A stretch of 64,000 nucleotides of DNA, taken from the NCBI RefSeq assembly GCF_000526315.1, contig NZ_JAFV01000001.1:1798001-1862000 (forward strand), given 5' to 3'. The notes under the pieces are model-generated. The model was not told the origin of the DNA. It searched no databases and was given only the letters and a program-made list of their open reading frames with translations. Shown here piece after piece: positions 22,899 to 31,399 of this stretch. Origin of the DNA: Methylopila sp. 73B (GTDB taxonomy: Bacteria > Pseudomonadota > Alphaproteobacteria > Rhizobiales > Methylopilaceae). The number at the start of each line of letters is the position of its first letter. The first letter of the stretch is position 1. The translations under genes were made by a program, and so were the position numbers.

Positions 22899-24344
22899 CT
22901 ACTCCGCCGCCTGTGCGCCGGCGCTCGCCGCGGGCGCGGGCAAGACCGCAGCCGCCGGCGGCGGCAGCGCCTGGGACTGGATCGGCAGGGTCAAGACCGC
23001 GCGCAGACCCGGTTCGTTGTCGGCCAGCGTGAACGCGCCGCCGTGAAGCCGGGCGACCGCAGAGACCAGAGCGAGCCCCAGTCCGGACCCGGGCTTCGAG
23101 CGCGAGGTGTCCAGCCGCACGAAGCGCTCGACCGCGCGGGCCTTGTCGGCGTCGGCGATGCCCGGACCCCGGTCCGCCACGACGATGACCGCGCGGTCGC
23201 CCTCGACGCTCGCGGTCACCCGCACTTCGCCGTTCGCGCCGCCGTAGTTGAGCGCGTTCTCGATCAGGTTCGCGACGGCCTGGCCGATCAGCTCGCGGTT
23301 GCCGAGCGCCCAGATCGGCTGGGGCGTCGCGACCTCGAGCCGGACGCCGCGCTCCTCGGCGGAGGGCTCGTAAAGCTCCGCGACGCTGCCCGCGATGTCG
23401 GCCAGATCGACGGTCGCGAGCTGGTCGCGGGCGCCGCCGGATTCGGCGCGGGCGATCAGCAGCAGCGCGTTGAAGATGCCGAGCATCGCGTCGGTGTCGG
23501 CGATCACGCGCTCCATCGCGCCGGCCCAGTCGTCCTCGCTCCGGGCGTCGCGCAGCGCGGATTCCGCGCGGTTGCGGAGCCGGTTCAGAGGCGTCTTGAG
23601 GTCGTGGGCGATGTTGTCGGAGACCTCCTTCAGCCCCGCCATCAGCTCGTTGATGCGGTCGAGCATGGCGTTGGTGGCCTGGGCGAGGCGGTCGAACTCG
23701 TCGTCGGAGCCGGTGACGGCGAGCCGGCCGGAGAGGTCGCCGGCCATGATGCCGCGCACCGTGTCGGTCATGGCGTCAATGCGGTTCAGCACCCGCCGCG
23801 CGACGAAGACGCCGCCGGCGAGGCCGAGCACGATGACGAGCGCCAGCGACCACTGCACCGCGTTGGCGATGACGCCGGAGAGACGCTCGCGCTCCTCGGT
23901 GTCGCGGCCGACGAGCAGGCGGTAGCCGCCGGGCAGGACGAACACGCGCACGACCGCGGGATAGGGCGCGACCGCGCTCTCGCCCGCGCGCTGGTAGGGC
24001 AGCTCCCGCTCGCCCTGCTCCGCCAGCGCCGCGTCCGGCAGGCCCACGACGTTGCCGGCCAGCACGTCGCCGGCGAAGGTGGTGAGCAGGTAGAGCGTGC
24101 CGGCGCCGCGGTTGGAGCGCTCCTCCACCGTCGCCACCAACTTGCGGATGCCGCCCTGGCGATACTGCTCGGCGAGGCCGGTGATCTCGGCGTTGACGGT
24201 GGCGTTGAGCTGGGCGGCGATCAGCGCGTTCGCGTGCCACGACACATAGGCCAGAACCACGACGGAGAGCGTCGCGAACACGACGAGATAGGCGAGCGCC
24301 AGCCGGAAGGCCGTGGTGCGGAGAAGCTTACCGAGCGCCGTCAC
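22899..24344 (-). CDS. HAMP-domain sensor histidine kinase (partner of the upstream regulator)
   Basis: A 481-residue kinase. There are two membrane helices (about 13-33 and 164-184), a periplasmic sensor loop, a HAMP domain, HisKA with SDNIAHDLKTPLNRLRNRAE (the H-D type box) and HATPase_c with NLIENALNYGG, DRGPGI and KPGSGLGLAL. A 30-residue Ala/Pro tail follows. The start overlaps the regulator stop by 17 bases. The order degP, regulator, kinase, glnE is conserved in rhizobia. The signal is probably envelope-related, judged only from degP. Confidence 0.85.
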   Translation of the reverse strand: MTALGKLLRTTAFRLALAYLVVFATLSVVVLAYVSWHANALIAAQLNATVNAEITGLAEQYRQGGIRKLVATVEERSNRGAGTLYLLTTFAGDVLAGNVVGLPDAALAEQGERELPYQRAGESAVAPYPAVVRVFVLPGGYRLLVGRDTEERERLSGVIANAVQWSLALVIVLGLAGGVFVARRVLNRIDAMTDTVRGIMAGDLSGRLAVTGSDDEFDRLAQATNAMLDRINELMAGLKEVSDNIAHDLKTPLNRLRNRAESALRDARSEDDWAGAMERVIADTDAMLGIFNALLLIARAESGGARDQLATVDLADIAGSVAELYEPSAEERGVRLEVATPQPIWALGNRELIGQAVANLIENALNYGGANGEVRVTASVEGDRAVIVVADRGPGIADADKARAVERFVRLDTSRSKPGSGLGLALVSAVARLHGGAFTLADNEPGLRAVLTLPIQSQALPPPAAAVLPAPAASAGAQAAE

Positions 24345-25020
24345 GTATCACGTACCCCGCTCCGCGCACGGTGTGCAGCAGCGGCTTGTCGAAGCCCTTG
24401 TCGATCTTCGAGCGCAGCCGCGAGACGTGCACGTCGATGACGTTGGTCTGCGGGTCGAAATGATAGTCCCAGACGTTCTCGAGCAACATGGTGCGCGTTA
24501 CGACCTGCCCGGCGTTGCGCATGAGGTACTCCAGCAGCCGGAACTCGCGGGGCTGGAGCACGATCTCCTGGCCGGCGCGCGCGACGGTGTGGGACAGCCG
24601 GTCGATCTCGAGATCGCCGACCCTGTAGACCGTGTCGCCGGCGCCCGCCGCGCCGCGCCGCGCGAGCGCCTCGACTCGGGCCAGCAGTTCGGCGAAGGCG
24701 TAGGGCTTGGTGAGGTAATCGTCGCCGCCGGCGCGCAGCCCGTCGACGCGATCGTCGACCTGGCCGAGCGCGGAGAGGATCAGGACCGGCGTCGTCGCGC
24801 CCTCGGCGCGCAACCGCCCGATCAGCGACAGGCCGTCGAGCTTCGGCAGCATGCGGTCGACGACGAGCACGTCGTAGTTCGACGCGGACGCGAGGGCGTA
24901 GCCGTCGAGGCCGTCGGCCGCGTGGTCGGCGACATGACCGGCCTCGGTCAGGGCCTTGACGACATAGGCCGCGGCTTCGCGGTCGTCTTCGACGATCAGG
25001 AGCTTCATGGCCGTGGTCAT
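24328..25020 (-). CDS. OmpR/PhoB-family response regulator
   Basis: About 230 residues. The receiver domain has the acidic pair in MKLLIVEDDRE, the phospho-acceptor Asp in DVLVVDRMLPKLDG, the Thr/Ser in LILSALG and the Lys in YLTKPY. The winged-helix DNA-binding domain ends in HTVRGAGYVI. The ATG at 25020 or the one at 25008 (MKLLIVEDD) may be used; the latter gives the usual length. It is translated together with the overlapping kinase gene. Confidence 0.9.
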   Translation of the reverse strand: MTTAMKLLIVEDDREAAAYVVKALTEAGHVADHAADGLDGYALASASNYDVLVVDRMLPKLDGLSLIGRLRAEGATTPVLILSALGQVDDRVDGLRAGGDDYLTKPYAFAELLARVEALARRGAAGAGDTVYRVGDLEIDRLSHTVARAGQEIVLQPREFRLLEYLMRNAGQVVTRTMLLENVWDYHFDPQTNVIDVHVSRLRSKIDKGFDKPLLHTVRGAGYVIRDGAR

Positions 25021-25094
25021 GGCGCGCCTTTCAGGCCGCCGCAAGCGCGTTCGCGAGCGCTGGCCCAGAAGCTTGAACGAGGGTGGAAAAAGGA

Positions 25095-25176
25095 CCCTCC
25101 GGAGGAAGAGGGGTCGAACCTCCGGAGGGCCTATCGGGCGACGAAGAGCGGACGGTCACGGGACACAACCGTCCGC
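25095..25176 (-). terminator. Terminator region downstream of degP (two hairpins)
   Basis: Read on the minus strand, CCCTCCGGAGG and CCTCCGGAGGG (25119-25129 and 25095-25105) form a perfect 11-base stem followed by TCCTTTTTCC, a good degP terminator. A second perfect 9-base stem, GCGGACGGT/ACCGTCCGC, lies at 25148-25156 and 25168-25176. Together they fill most of the gap before the response-regulator gene, which therefore probably has its own promoter. Confidence 0.75.
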
Positions 25177-25248
25177 CGGTCGCCTGCGGAAGACCGGGCG
25201 TCGTCGACGGGGGGATGACGCCTCAGGTCCCCGCGTCAGACGCGGGAC

Positions 25249-26844
25249 TTATCCGCGGCCGATCTCGATGGCGACGAAGCGCGTGGCGTCGCCGCGCTTG
25301 ACGCGGAGCAGGACCGACTTCTTGCCGCCCTTCTGGGCGGCGTCGAGCGAAGCGGTCACGTCACGGGCGCTGGACACCTCGCGGTCGCCGACCTGCAGGA
25401 TGAGGTCGCCGGACTCGAGCTTGCCGGCGGCCGAGCCGTCGTCGTCGACGCCGGTGACCACAAGGCCCTTGTCGCCCGAACCCGCGACCTTCGACGCCGG
25501 CGTCACCTGGATGCCGAGCTTGACGTTGGCGGACGGCTCGCCGCTGTCCTCGTCGTCCGGGGTCTTGAGCGAAGCCTCCTGGGTCTCGGGCAGCTTGCCG
25601 AGCGTAAGCTCGGTGGTCTGCTCGCGGCCGTCGCGCCAGTAGGTGAGTTGCACCTTAGTGCCCGGCGCCATGCCGCCGATCTTGCGCGACAGGTCGCGCG
25701 CGGCCTCGACGGTCTCGCCGTTGACCTTGAGGATCGTGTCGCCGGACTTCAGGCCGGCCTGCTCGCCCGGGGTGCCTTTCTGAGCCTCCGCGACCAGCGC
25801 GCCTTCCGCCTTCTTGAGGCCGAGGCTGTCGGCGATGTCCTCGGTGACCGGCTGGATCTGCACGCCGATGTAGCCGCGTGCGACCTTGCCCTCGGACTTC
25901 AGCTTCTGGACGATGTCGGAGGCCACCTCGGACGGGATCGAGAAGGCGATACCGACGTTGCCGCCGGACGGCGAGTAGATCGCGGTGTTCACGCCGACGA
26001 CTTCGCCCTTCAGGTTGAAGGTCGGGCCGCCGGAGTTGCCGTGGTTCACGGCGGCGTCGATCTGCAGGAAGTCGTCATAGGGTCCGGCGCCGATGTCGCG
26101 GCCGCGGGCCGAGACGATGCCGGCCGTCACGGTTCCGCCGAGGCCGAACGGGTTGCCGACCGCGAGCACCCAGTCGCCGACCTTGGTGTCCTTGGCGCTG
26201 TCGAACTTCACGAAGGGGAAGTCCTTCTTCGCGCCGTCGATCTTGAGCAGCGCGAGATCGGTGCGGCTGTCGGTGCCGACCACCTTGGCCTTCAGCGTGT
26301 CGCCGCCGTCGGTCAGCACTTCGACGTCCTGACCGCCCTGCACGACGTGGTTGTTCGTCACGACATAGCCGTCGGCCGAGATGAAGAAGCCCGAGCCCTG
26401 CGACATGCCGAATTTGCGCGGCGACCGCTTCGGACCGCCCTGGCCTTCGCCCTGCTGGCCAAACTGCTTGAAGAAGCGCTTCAGCGGGTGGTCGTCGGGA
26501 AGCTGGTCGAGGCCGGGGATCGAACCGGGACCGGACTGCGGGCCCTGCTGCGGGCCGCTGTCGTCGCCGCCGGCGACCTTGGTCGGGTCGACGCCCTTCA
26601 CCCGCACGCTCACCACCGCGGGCTTCACCCGCTCGATGATGCCCGAGAAGCTCGGAAGCGCCGGCGCGGGAGCCGGGTTGATCTCGGTCGATTGCGCGAA
26701 GGCCGGCGCGACGGCGGTCGTCAGCGCCTGGCCGCCCAGCGCGCCGGCGACGCCCAACGCCAGCGCGGAGACGAGAAGGGTCTTGCGTCCGCGCAACAGG
26801 GCGCTACGCGGCGTTTTGAAGTTGAAGTCCGGTTCAGTCGACAT
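25249..26844 (-). CDS. degP: DegP/HtrA-type periplasmic serine protease (Do family)
   Basis: About 531 residues from ATG at 26844. A membrane signal lies near residues 21-42. The trypsin-like domain has the triad His in YVVTNNHVVQ, Asp in RTDLALLKID and Ser in GNSGGPTFN. Two PDZ domains follow (about 320-410 and 435-525). The family degrades or refolds damaged envelope proteins. It lies 130 bases after ccmH, in the position of degP1 behind cycHJKL in rhizobia. Confidence 0.93.
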   Translation of the reverse strand: MSTEPDFNFKTPRSALLRGRKTLLVSALALGVAGALGGQALTTAVAPAFAQSTEINPAPAPALPSFSGIIERVKPAVVSVRVKGVDPTKVAGGDDSGPQQGPQSGPGSIPGLDQLPDDHPLKRFFKQFGQQGEGQGGPKRSPRKFGMSQGSGFFISADGYVVTNNHVVQGGQDVEVLTDGGDTLKAKVVGTDSRTDLALLKIDGAKKDFPFVKFDSAKDTKVGDWVLAVGNPFGLGGTVTAGIVSARGRDIGAGPYDDFLQIDAAVNHGNSGGPTFNLKGEVVGVNTAIYSPSGGNVGIAFSIPSEVASDIVQKLKSEGKVARGYIGVQIQPVTEDIADSLGLKKAEGALVAEAQKGTPGEQAGLKSGDTILKVNGETVEAARDLSRKIGGMAPGTKVQLTYWRDGREQTTELTLGKLPETQEASLKTPDDEDSGEPSANVKLGIQVTPASKVAGSGDKGLVVTGVDDDGSAAGKLESGDLILQVGDREVSSARDVTASLDAAQKGGKKSVLLRVKRGDATRFVAIEIGRG

Positions 26845-26974
26845 CGTGAGCGTCTCTCCGCAGAGGTGATCCTGCAGGGCCATATGGGCCTTCGGAGCGA
26901 GACATTCAGCCCGTGCGCCTTACGCGAGCCTGTCGGGCGGATGAATTGTGCGTAAGCCGCGAAATCGCCTTGAT

Positions 26975-27592
26975 TCAGACGGTCCGGGAGGCGTCGCGGT
27001 CTTCGGCGAGCAACGCCTCGAGCCGCGCGCGCTCCTCCGCGGTCAGGGCGCCGGCGGTCCCGTCGCGCCGGCGCGAGCGGAGAGCCCAGACGAGATAGCC
27101 CGCGAGCCCAACGACCAGCACGCCCGGCGCGAACAGCCAGAGCAGCGCGGTGTCCGTGCGGAAGCGCGGCTTCAGCAACACGAACTCGCCGTAACGATCC
27201 ACGAGGAAATCGAGGACTTGGGCGTCGCTGTCGCCGGCCTTGATCCGCTCCCGCACCAGGAGCCGCAGGTCCTTGGCGAGGAGCGCGTCGCTGTCGTCGA
27301 TCGACTGGTTCTGGCAGACCATGCAGCGCAGTTCGTAGCTCAGCGCGCGCGCGCGGGACTCGAGCGCCGGGTCGGGGAGCTCCTCGCCGGGCTGGACTGC
27401 AAAGGCGGGAAGCGTCGTCACCGCCGTGAGGACGACCGCGAGCGTTATCCCGCGTGCATGCTTCGAGACGCGCCTGCGGCGCTCCTCAGCATGAGGAGAC
27501 CTGCGCTGGTCGATCCTGGCCCCGCCCTTCTCATGCTGAGGAGCCCGCGGAGCGGGCGTCTCGGAGCGCGCGCTCGGCCGGGACCGCGTCAT
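26975..27592 (-). CDS. ccmH: Cytochrome c maturation protein CcmH/CycL with a repeat-encoded N-terminal extension
   Basis: The mature part is standard CcmH: a signal segment (ITLAVVLTAVTTLPAFA), the redox motif in LSYELRCMVCQNQSIDDSDA (CxxC) and one membrane helix near the C-terminus. It keeps apocytochrome c cysteines reduced for haem ligation. The ATG overlaps the ccmF stop (ATGA), the normal coupled start. Between that ATG and the signal peptide, about 40 residues are encoded by RIME-like repeat copy 2. No better in-frame start follows: the only GTG lies inside the hydrophobic core. The repeat thus appears to have inserted in frame. Confidence 0.88.
   Translation of the reverse strand: MTRSRPSARSETPAPRAPQHEKGGARIDQRRSPHAEERRRRVSKHARGITLAVVLTAVTTLPAFAVQPGEELPDPALESRARALSYELRCMVCQNQSIDDSDALLAKDLRLLVRERIKAGDSDAQVLDFLVDRYGEFVLLKPRFRTDTALLWLFAPGVLVVGLAGYLVWALRSRRRDGTAGALTAEERARLEALLAEDRDASRTV
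27452..27572. repeat. RIME-like palindromic repeat, copy 2, inside the 5' part of ccmH
   Basis: The same nested palindrome as at 2713-2830: outer arms GCTTCGAGACGCGCC and GGGCGTCTCGGAGCGCGC, inner arms GCTCCTCAGCATGAGGAG and CTCATGCTGAGGAGC. Unlike the other copies it lies within an open frame, starting a few codons after the ccmH ATG. Confidence 0.85.
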
Positions 27593-29574
27593 TCCGCCGG
27601 CTGCAGCGCGGGCGAAGGCCGTGCTGCCTTGCGCGGCGCGCCGACCCTGAGGCGGCGGTCAGCCAGGGACAGAAGGCCGCCGAAGGCCATCACGATCGAA
27701 CCGAGCCAAATCAACGTCACGAGCGGCTTGTAGGTGATGCGCAGCGCCGTCTTGCCGTCGCCGCGCTCCTCGCCCATCGCCGCGTAGAGCTGCGAAACGC
27801 CGAAGGTGGCGATGCTCGATTCCGTCAGGTCCATCTTGCGCGCGGTGTAGAGCCGGCGCGCCGGCTCCAGCCGGGCGACCTCGACTCCGCCCTCGCGGAC
27901 CACGAGTTCGGCCGCGGTCGTGCGGTAGTTCGGTCCCGGCCGCTGCTCGACGCCTTGGAACGCGATCTGCCGGCCCGCGAAGTCGATCTGCTCGCCCGGC
28001 CGCATCGCCAGCACGACCTCGCTCGACCATGCGGTGGCGGCCACGACGCCGAGCAGCGTGACGCCCATGCCGGCGTGGGCGAAGGCCCCGCCCCAACTGG
28101 ACGACGGCAGGCCCTTGGCGCGACGGACGCTTTCCGCCGCCGGCGCGCGGAACAGCTTGGTCCGCTCCATGACCTCGGAGAAGCCGCCCACGATCGCGAA
28201 CAGCGCGAGGCCGACGCCGAGCGCCGCGAGCGTCGGACCGCCCTGCACGAAGCCCGCGACCAGTACGGTGGCGAGCACCGCGACGCCGACGGCGCCGACC
28301 ATGCCGCGCGCCGCCCGCGTCGCGTCGCCGCGCTTCCAGGCGAGCAACGGCGCGAACGGCATCACCAGCATGATCGGCAGCATCAGCGGCCCGAAGGTGT
28401 TGTTGAAGAACGGCGGGCCGACCGAGATCTTCTCGCCGGTCACCGCCTCGAGCGCGAGCGGGTAGAGCGTGCCCACGAAGACGGCGGCGGTGGCGGCGGT
28501 CAGGAACAGGTTATTAAGAACCAGCGCGCCCTCGCGCGACACCGGCGCGAAGATCCCGCCCTGCTTCAGCGCCGGCGCCCGGATGGCGTAGAGCGCCAGG
28601 CTGCCGCCGACGAAGACCGCCAGGATGATCAGGATCGCGACGCCGCGTGCGGGATCGACCGCGAAGGCGTGGACCGAGGTCAGCACGCCCGAGCGGACGA
28701 GGAAGGTGCCGAGCAGCGACAGCGCGAAGGTCAGCAGCGCGAGCAGGATCGTCCAGACCTTCAGCGCGTCGCGTTTCTCCATCACGACGGCTGAATGCAG
28801 CAGCGCGGTGCCGGAGAGCCAGGGCATCAGCGAGGCGTTCTCGACCGGGTCCCAGAACCAGAAGCCGCCCCAGCCGAGCTCGTAATAGGCCCAGTAGGAG
28901 CCCATCGCGATGCCGAGCGTCAGGAACAGCCAGGCCATCAGCGTCCACGGCCGCACCCAGCGCGCCCAGGCGGCGTCGACCTTGCCTTCGATCAGCGCGG
29001 CGACGGCGAAGGAGAACGCCATCGAGAAGCCGACATAGCCGATGTAGAGCAGCGGAGGATGGATCGCGAGGCCGGGATCCTGCAGCAGCGGGTTGAGGTC
29101 CTGGCCCTCGAGCGGCGACGGATCAATCCGCGTGAACGGGTTCGACGTCAGCAGCACGAACAGCAGGAAGGCTACGCCGATCATGCCCTGCACGCCGAGC
29201 ACGTCGGCCTTGAGGCGGTCCGGCAGGTTGCGTCCGAAGGCGGCCACCAGCGCGCCGAACAGCGTGAGGATCAGCACCCAGAGCAGCAGCGAGCCCTCGT
29301 GGTTCCCCCACACGCCGGAGATCTTGTAGATCAGCGGCTTCGCCGAATGGGAGTTCTCGATCACGTTCAGGAGCGAGAAGTCCGAGGTCACATAGGCGTG
29401 GGTCAGCGCCGCGAAGGAGACGGCGACGAGCGCGAACTGGCCGAGCGCGAGGGGGCTCGCGAGCCCCATAAGCGCGGCGTCGCGGGCGCGGGCCCCCCAC
29501 ACCGGCAGCACCGACTGCAGCAGGGCGAGCGCGAGCGCCAGCACCAGCGCGTAATGGCCGATCTCCGCGATCAC
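27589..29574 (-). CDS. ccmF: Haem lyase subunit CcmF/CycK
   Basis: About 661 residues from a GTG overlapping the ccmE stop. Many membrane helices are present. The WWD-type haem-handling segment is WGGFWFWDPVENASLMPWL, and flanking histidines and LLYIGYVGFSMAFSFAVAAL are typical. With CcmH it ligates haem to apocytochromes c in the periplasm. It is full length. The stop is coupled to ccmH. Confidence 0.95.
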   Translation of the reverse strand: MIAEIGHYALVLALALALLQSVLPVWGARARDAALMGLASPLALGQFALVAVSFAALTHAYVTSDFSLLNVIENSHSAKPLIYKISGVWGNHEGSLLLWVLILTLFGALVAAFGRNLPDRLKADVLGVQGMIGVAFLLFVLLTSNPFTRIDPSPLEGQDLNPLLQDPGLAIHPPLLYIGYVGFSMAFSFAVAALIEGKVDAAWARWVRPWTLMAWLFLTLGIAMGSYWAYYELGWGGFWFWDPVENASLMPWLSGTALLHSAVVMEKRDALKVWTILLALLTFALSLLGTFLVRSGVLTSVHAFAVDPARGVAILIILAVFVGGSLALYAIRAPALKQGGIFAPVSREGALVLNNLFLTAATAAVFVGTLYPLALEAVTGEKISVGPPFFNNTFGPLMLPIMLVMPFAPLLAWKRGDATRAARGMVGAVGVAVLATVLVAGFVQGGPTLAALGVGLALFAIVGGFSEVMERTKLFRAPAAESVRRAKGLPSSSWGGAFAHAGMGVTLLGVVAATAWSSEVVLAMRPGEQIDFAGRQIAFQGVEQRPGPNYRTTAAELVVREGGVEVARLEPARRLYTARKMDLTESSIATFGVSQLYAAMGEERGDGKTALRITYKPLVTLIWLGSIVMAFGGLLSLADRRLRVGAPRKAARPSPALQPAE

Positions 29575-30098
29575 TTCGAGGCTCCCTGCGCGGCCGCAGG
29601 CGTCGGGCCCGGCGCCTGGCCCTCGTTCCAGAGGCCCTGCGCCTTCAGCCGGTCGGCGACGTCCTTCGGCATGTAGTTCTCGTCGTGCTTGGCGAGCACG
29701 TTGTCGGCCTTGAAGCCGCCTTCGGGCTGCACGAAGCCCTCGGTCACCACGCCCTGCCCCTCGCGGAAGAGGTCCGGCAGCAGGCCTGAGTAGGTCACGG
29801 TCATGTCGCTGGCGTTGTCGGTCACGACGAAGCGGACCGTGGAGCCCTCGTGGACGATCGAACCGTGCTTCACGAGGCCGCCGAGCCGGAAGCGCTGGCC
29901 GGGCGCCACGTCCATCTTGGCGATCTCGCTCGGGGTGCGGAAGAACACGATGGTGTCGTCGAGCGCATAGAGCACGAGCGCTGTCGCCGCCGACAGCACG
30001 AGGCCGACCAGCGCGAACAGCGCCATGCGGCGGCGCTTGCGGGACGAGCCGCGGCGGCGGGGCGAAGGAAAAGCGGAGGGCGCGGCGTCGATCGTCAT
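29571..30098 (-). CDS. ccmE: Haem chaperone CcmE/CycJ
   Basis: A 175-residue membrane-anchored periplasmic protein with one N-terminal helix after a basic RRRGSSRKRRRM stretch. The covalent haem site is VLAKHDENYMP near residues 129-139, with His and the nearby Tyr in place. CcmE accepts haem from CcmC and hands it to CcmF. The start at 30098 is the first ATG after the ccmI stop. Confidence 0.95.
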   Translation of the reverse strand: MTIDAAPSAFPSPRRRGSSRKRRRMALFALVGLVLSAATALVLYALDDTIVFFRTPSEIAKMDVAPGQRFRLGGLVKHGSIVHEGSTVRFVVTDNASDMTVTYSGLLPDLFREGQGVVTEGFVQPEGGFKADNVLAKHDENYMPKDVADRLKAQGLWNEGQAPGPTPAAAQGASK

Positions 30099-30109
30099 CT
30101 CGGTACCCT

Positions 30110-31231
30110 TTACGCGCCTCGGCCTTCGAGACCAAGCCCAAGGGCCAGCGCCTCCAGCCGGGTCTGGGCCTGCGGATCGGCGGCGAACTTCGCCCGCGCC
30201 GACGCCAGCGCCTCGCGCGCCTTGGCCTCGTCGCCCAGCGCCGTGCGCGACCGCACCAGTTTGAGCCATTCGCCGACGTCGCCGCCGTCGGCCGCGAGCC
30301 GTTCGCCCAGACGATCCACCATGCCGCGCACCAGCGCCATGCGCTCTTCGGCGGTGCGGGCGACCTGCGCCTCTTCCTGCGACGGCATCGGCAGGGCCGG
30401 CGGCGCGGCGAGCCGCTGGAACTCGTCCCTGAGACCCTCGAGGTAGGGCGAGTCCGCCGGCGCCTGCACGTAGAGCGGCTTCAGCCGGTTCAGCGCCCCG
30501 GCGCGGTCCCCGTCCTGCGCCGCGGCGCGGGCGAGGTAGACCGCCGCCTTGATCGAGGGCGGCGCGCTCGCGGCCGCGCGCTCGAGCGCGGCGCGGGCGT
30601 CGTCGGTCACGACCCCATCGGCCTTGGCGACCAGCGCCTCGCCGAGATTGGCCTCGCGGTCGCCGGAGGAGCCGAGCAGGCGGATCGCCTGCGCGAAGGC
30701 CTCCGCCGCGTCGTCATAGCGCCCGAGCCTCATGTAGATCGGGCCGACGACCGACCAGCCGCGGCCGTCGTTCGGGTCCTTCTCCAGCGCCGCTTCGACG
30801 CGCGCGACCATCTCGGCGACGTTGTTCCTGTCGACCGGCGCCTGCAGCCGCGCCGCAAGCGGCCGGTCCGGCACATCGGGCCGGCCGAGCGCGCCATAGA
30901 CGCCCAGCGACACGGCCGGCAGCACCACGAGCGCAGCCGCCGCGGCGATCCGGCGGCGACGCACGGCGGCGGCGGAATCCTGGGCGGCGTTCGATTCTTG
31001 CGCGGCCGAAGCCGCGAGCAGTCGCCGGGCGACCTCGGCCCGTGCGGCCTCCGATTCCCGGTCCCCGATCAGTCCACGGGCGTGGTCGCGCACGAGCTCG
31101 TCGAGCTGGTCGCGGTAGACCGCCACGTCGCCCGCGCCGGCGTCCACGGCGGCGCGGCGGCGCGCGAGCGGCGCGATCGCCACGAGCGCGGCGGCGCCCG
31201 TCATGAGCGCCAGTACGATCCAGAGGGCCAT
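30110..31231 (-). CDS. ccmI: Cytochrome c biogenesis protein CcmI/CycH
   Basis: A 373-residue protein with an N-terminal membrane helix (MALWIVLALMTGAAALVAIA), a cytoplasmic VYRDQLDELVRDHARGLI segment that is the CcmI signature, a second membrane helix near residue 100, and a periplasmic TPR-rich domain. It presents apocytochrome c to the CcmFH ligation complex. It is the first gene of ccmI-E-F-H and faces away from the oxidoreductase pair, so the 168 bases upstream must hold divergent promoters. Confidence 0.92.
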   Translation of the reverse strand: MALWIVLALMTGAAALVAIAPLARRRAAVDAGAGDVAVYRDQLDELVRDHARGLIGDRESEAARAEVARRLLAASAAQESNAAQDSAAAVRRRRIAAAAALVVLPAVSLGVYGALGRPDVPDRPLAARLQAPVDRNNVAEMVARVEAALEKDPNDGRGWSVVGPIYMRLGRYDDAAEAFAQAIRLLGSSGDREANLGEALVAKADGVVTDDARAALERAAASAPPSIKAAVYLARAAAQDGDRAGALNRLKPLYVQAPADSPYLEGLRDEFQRLAAPPALPMPSQEEAQVARTAEERMALVRGMVDRLGERLAADGGDVGEWLKLVRSRTALGDEAKAREALASARAKFAADPQAQTRLEALALGLGLEGRGA

Positions 31232-31399
31232 CTTCGGGTCCGTTTCTCCCTATGGGCCACGACATAACGACGCAAGCCCGCCGCGAGAAGCGACATGGGG
31301 TCGCGCCACGGGCCTCCCGGCCGCGGAGCCGCCGAGGTTTTCCGCTCCCTTTTAAAATGACTCCGAACGGGGCTGAAGGCGACGAAAGCTCAGGTTAGG

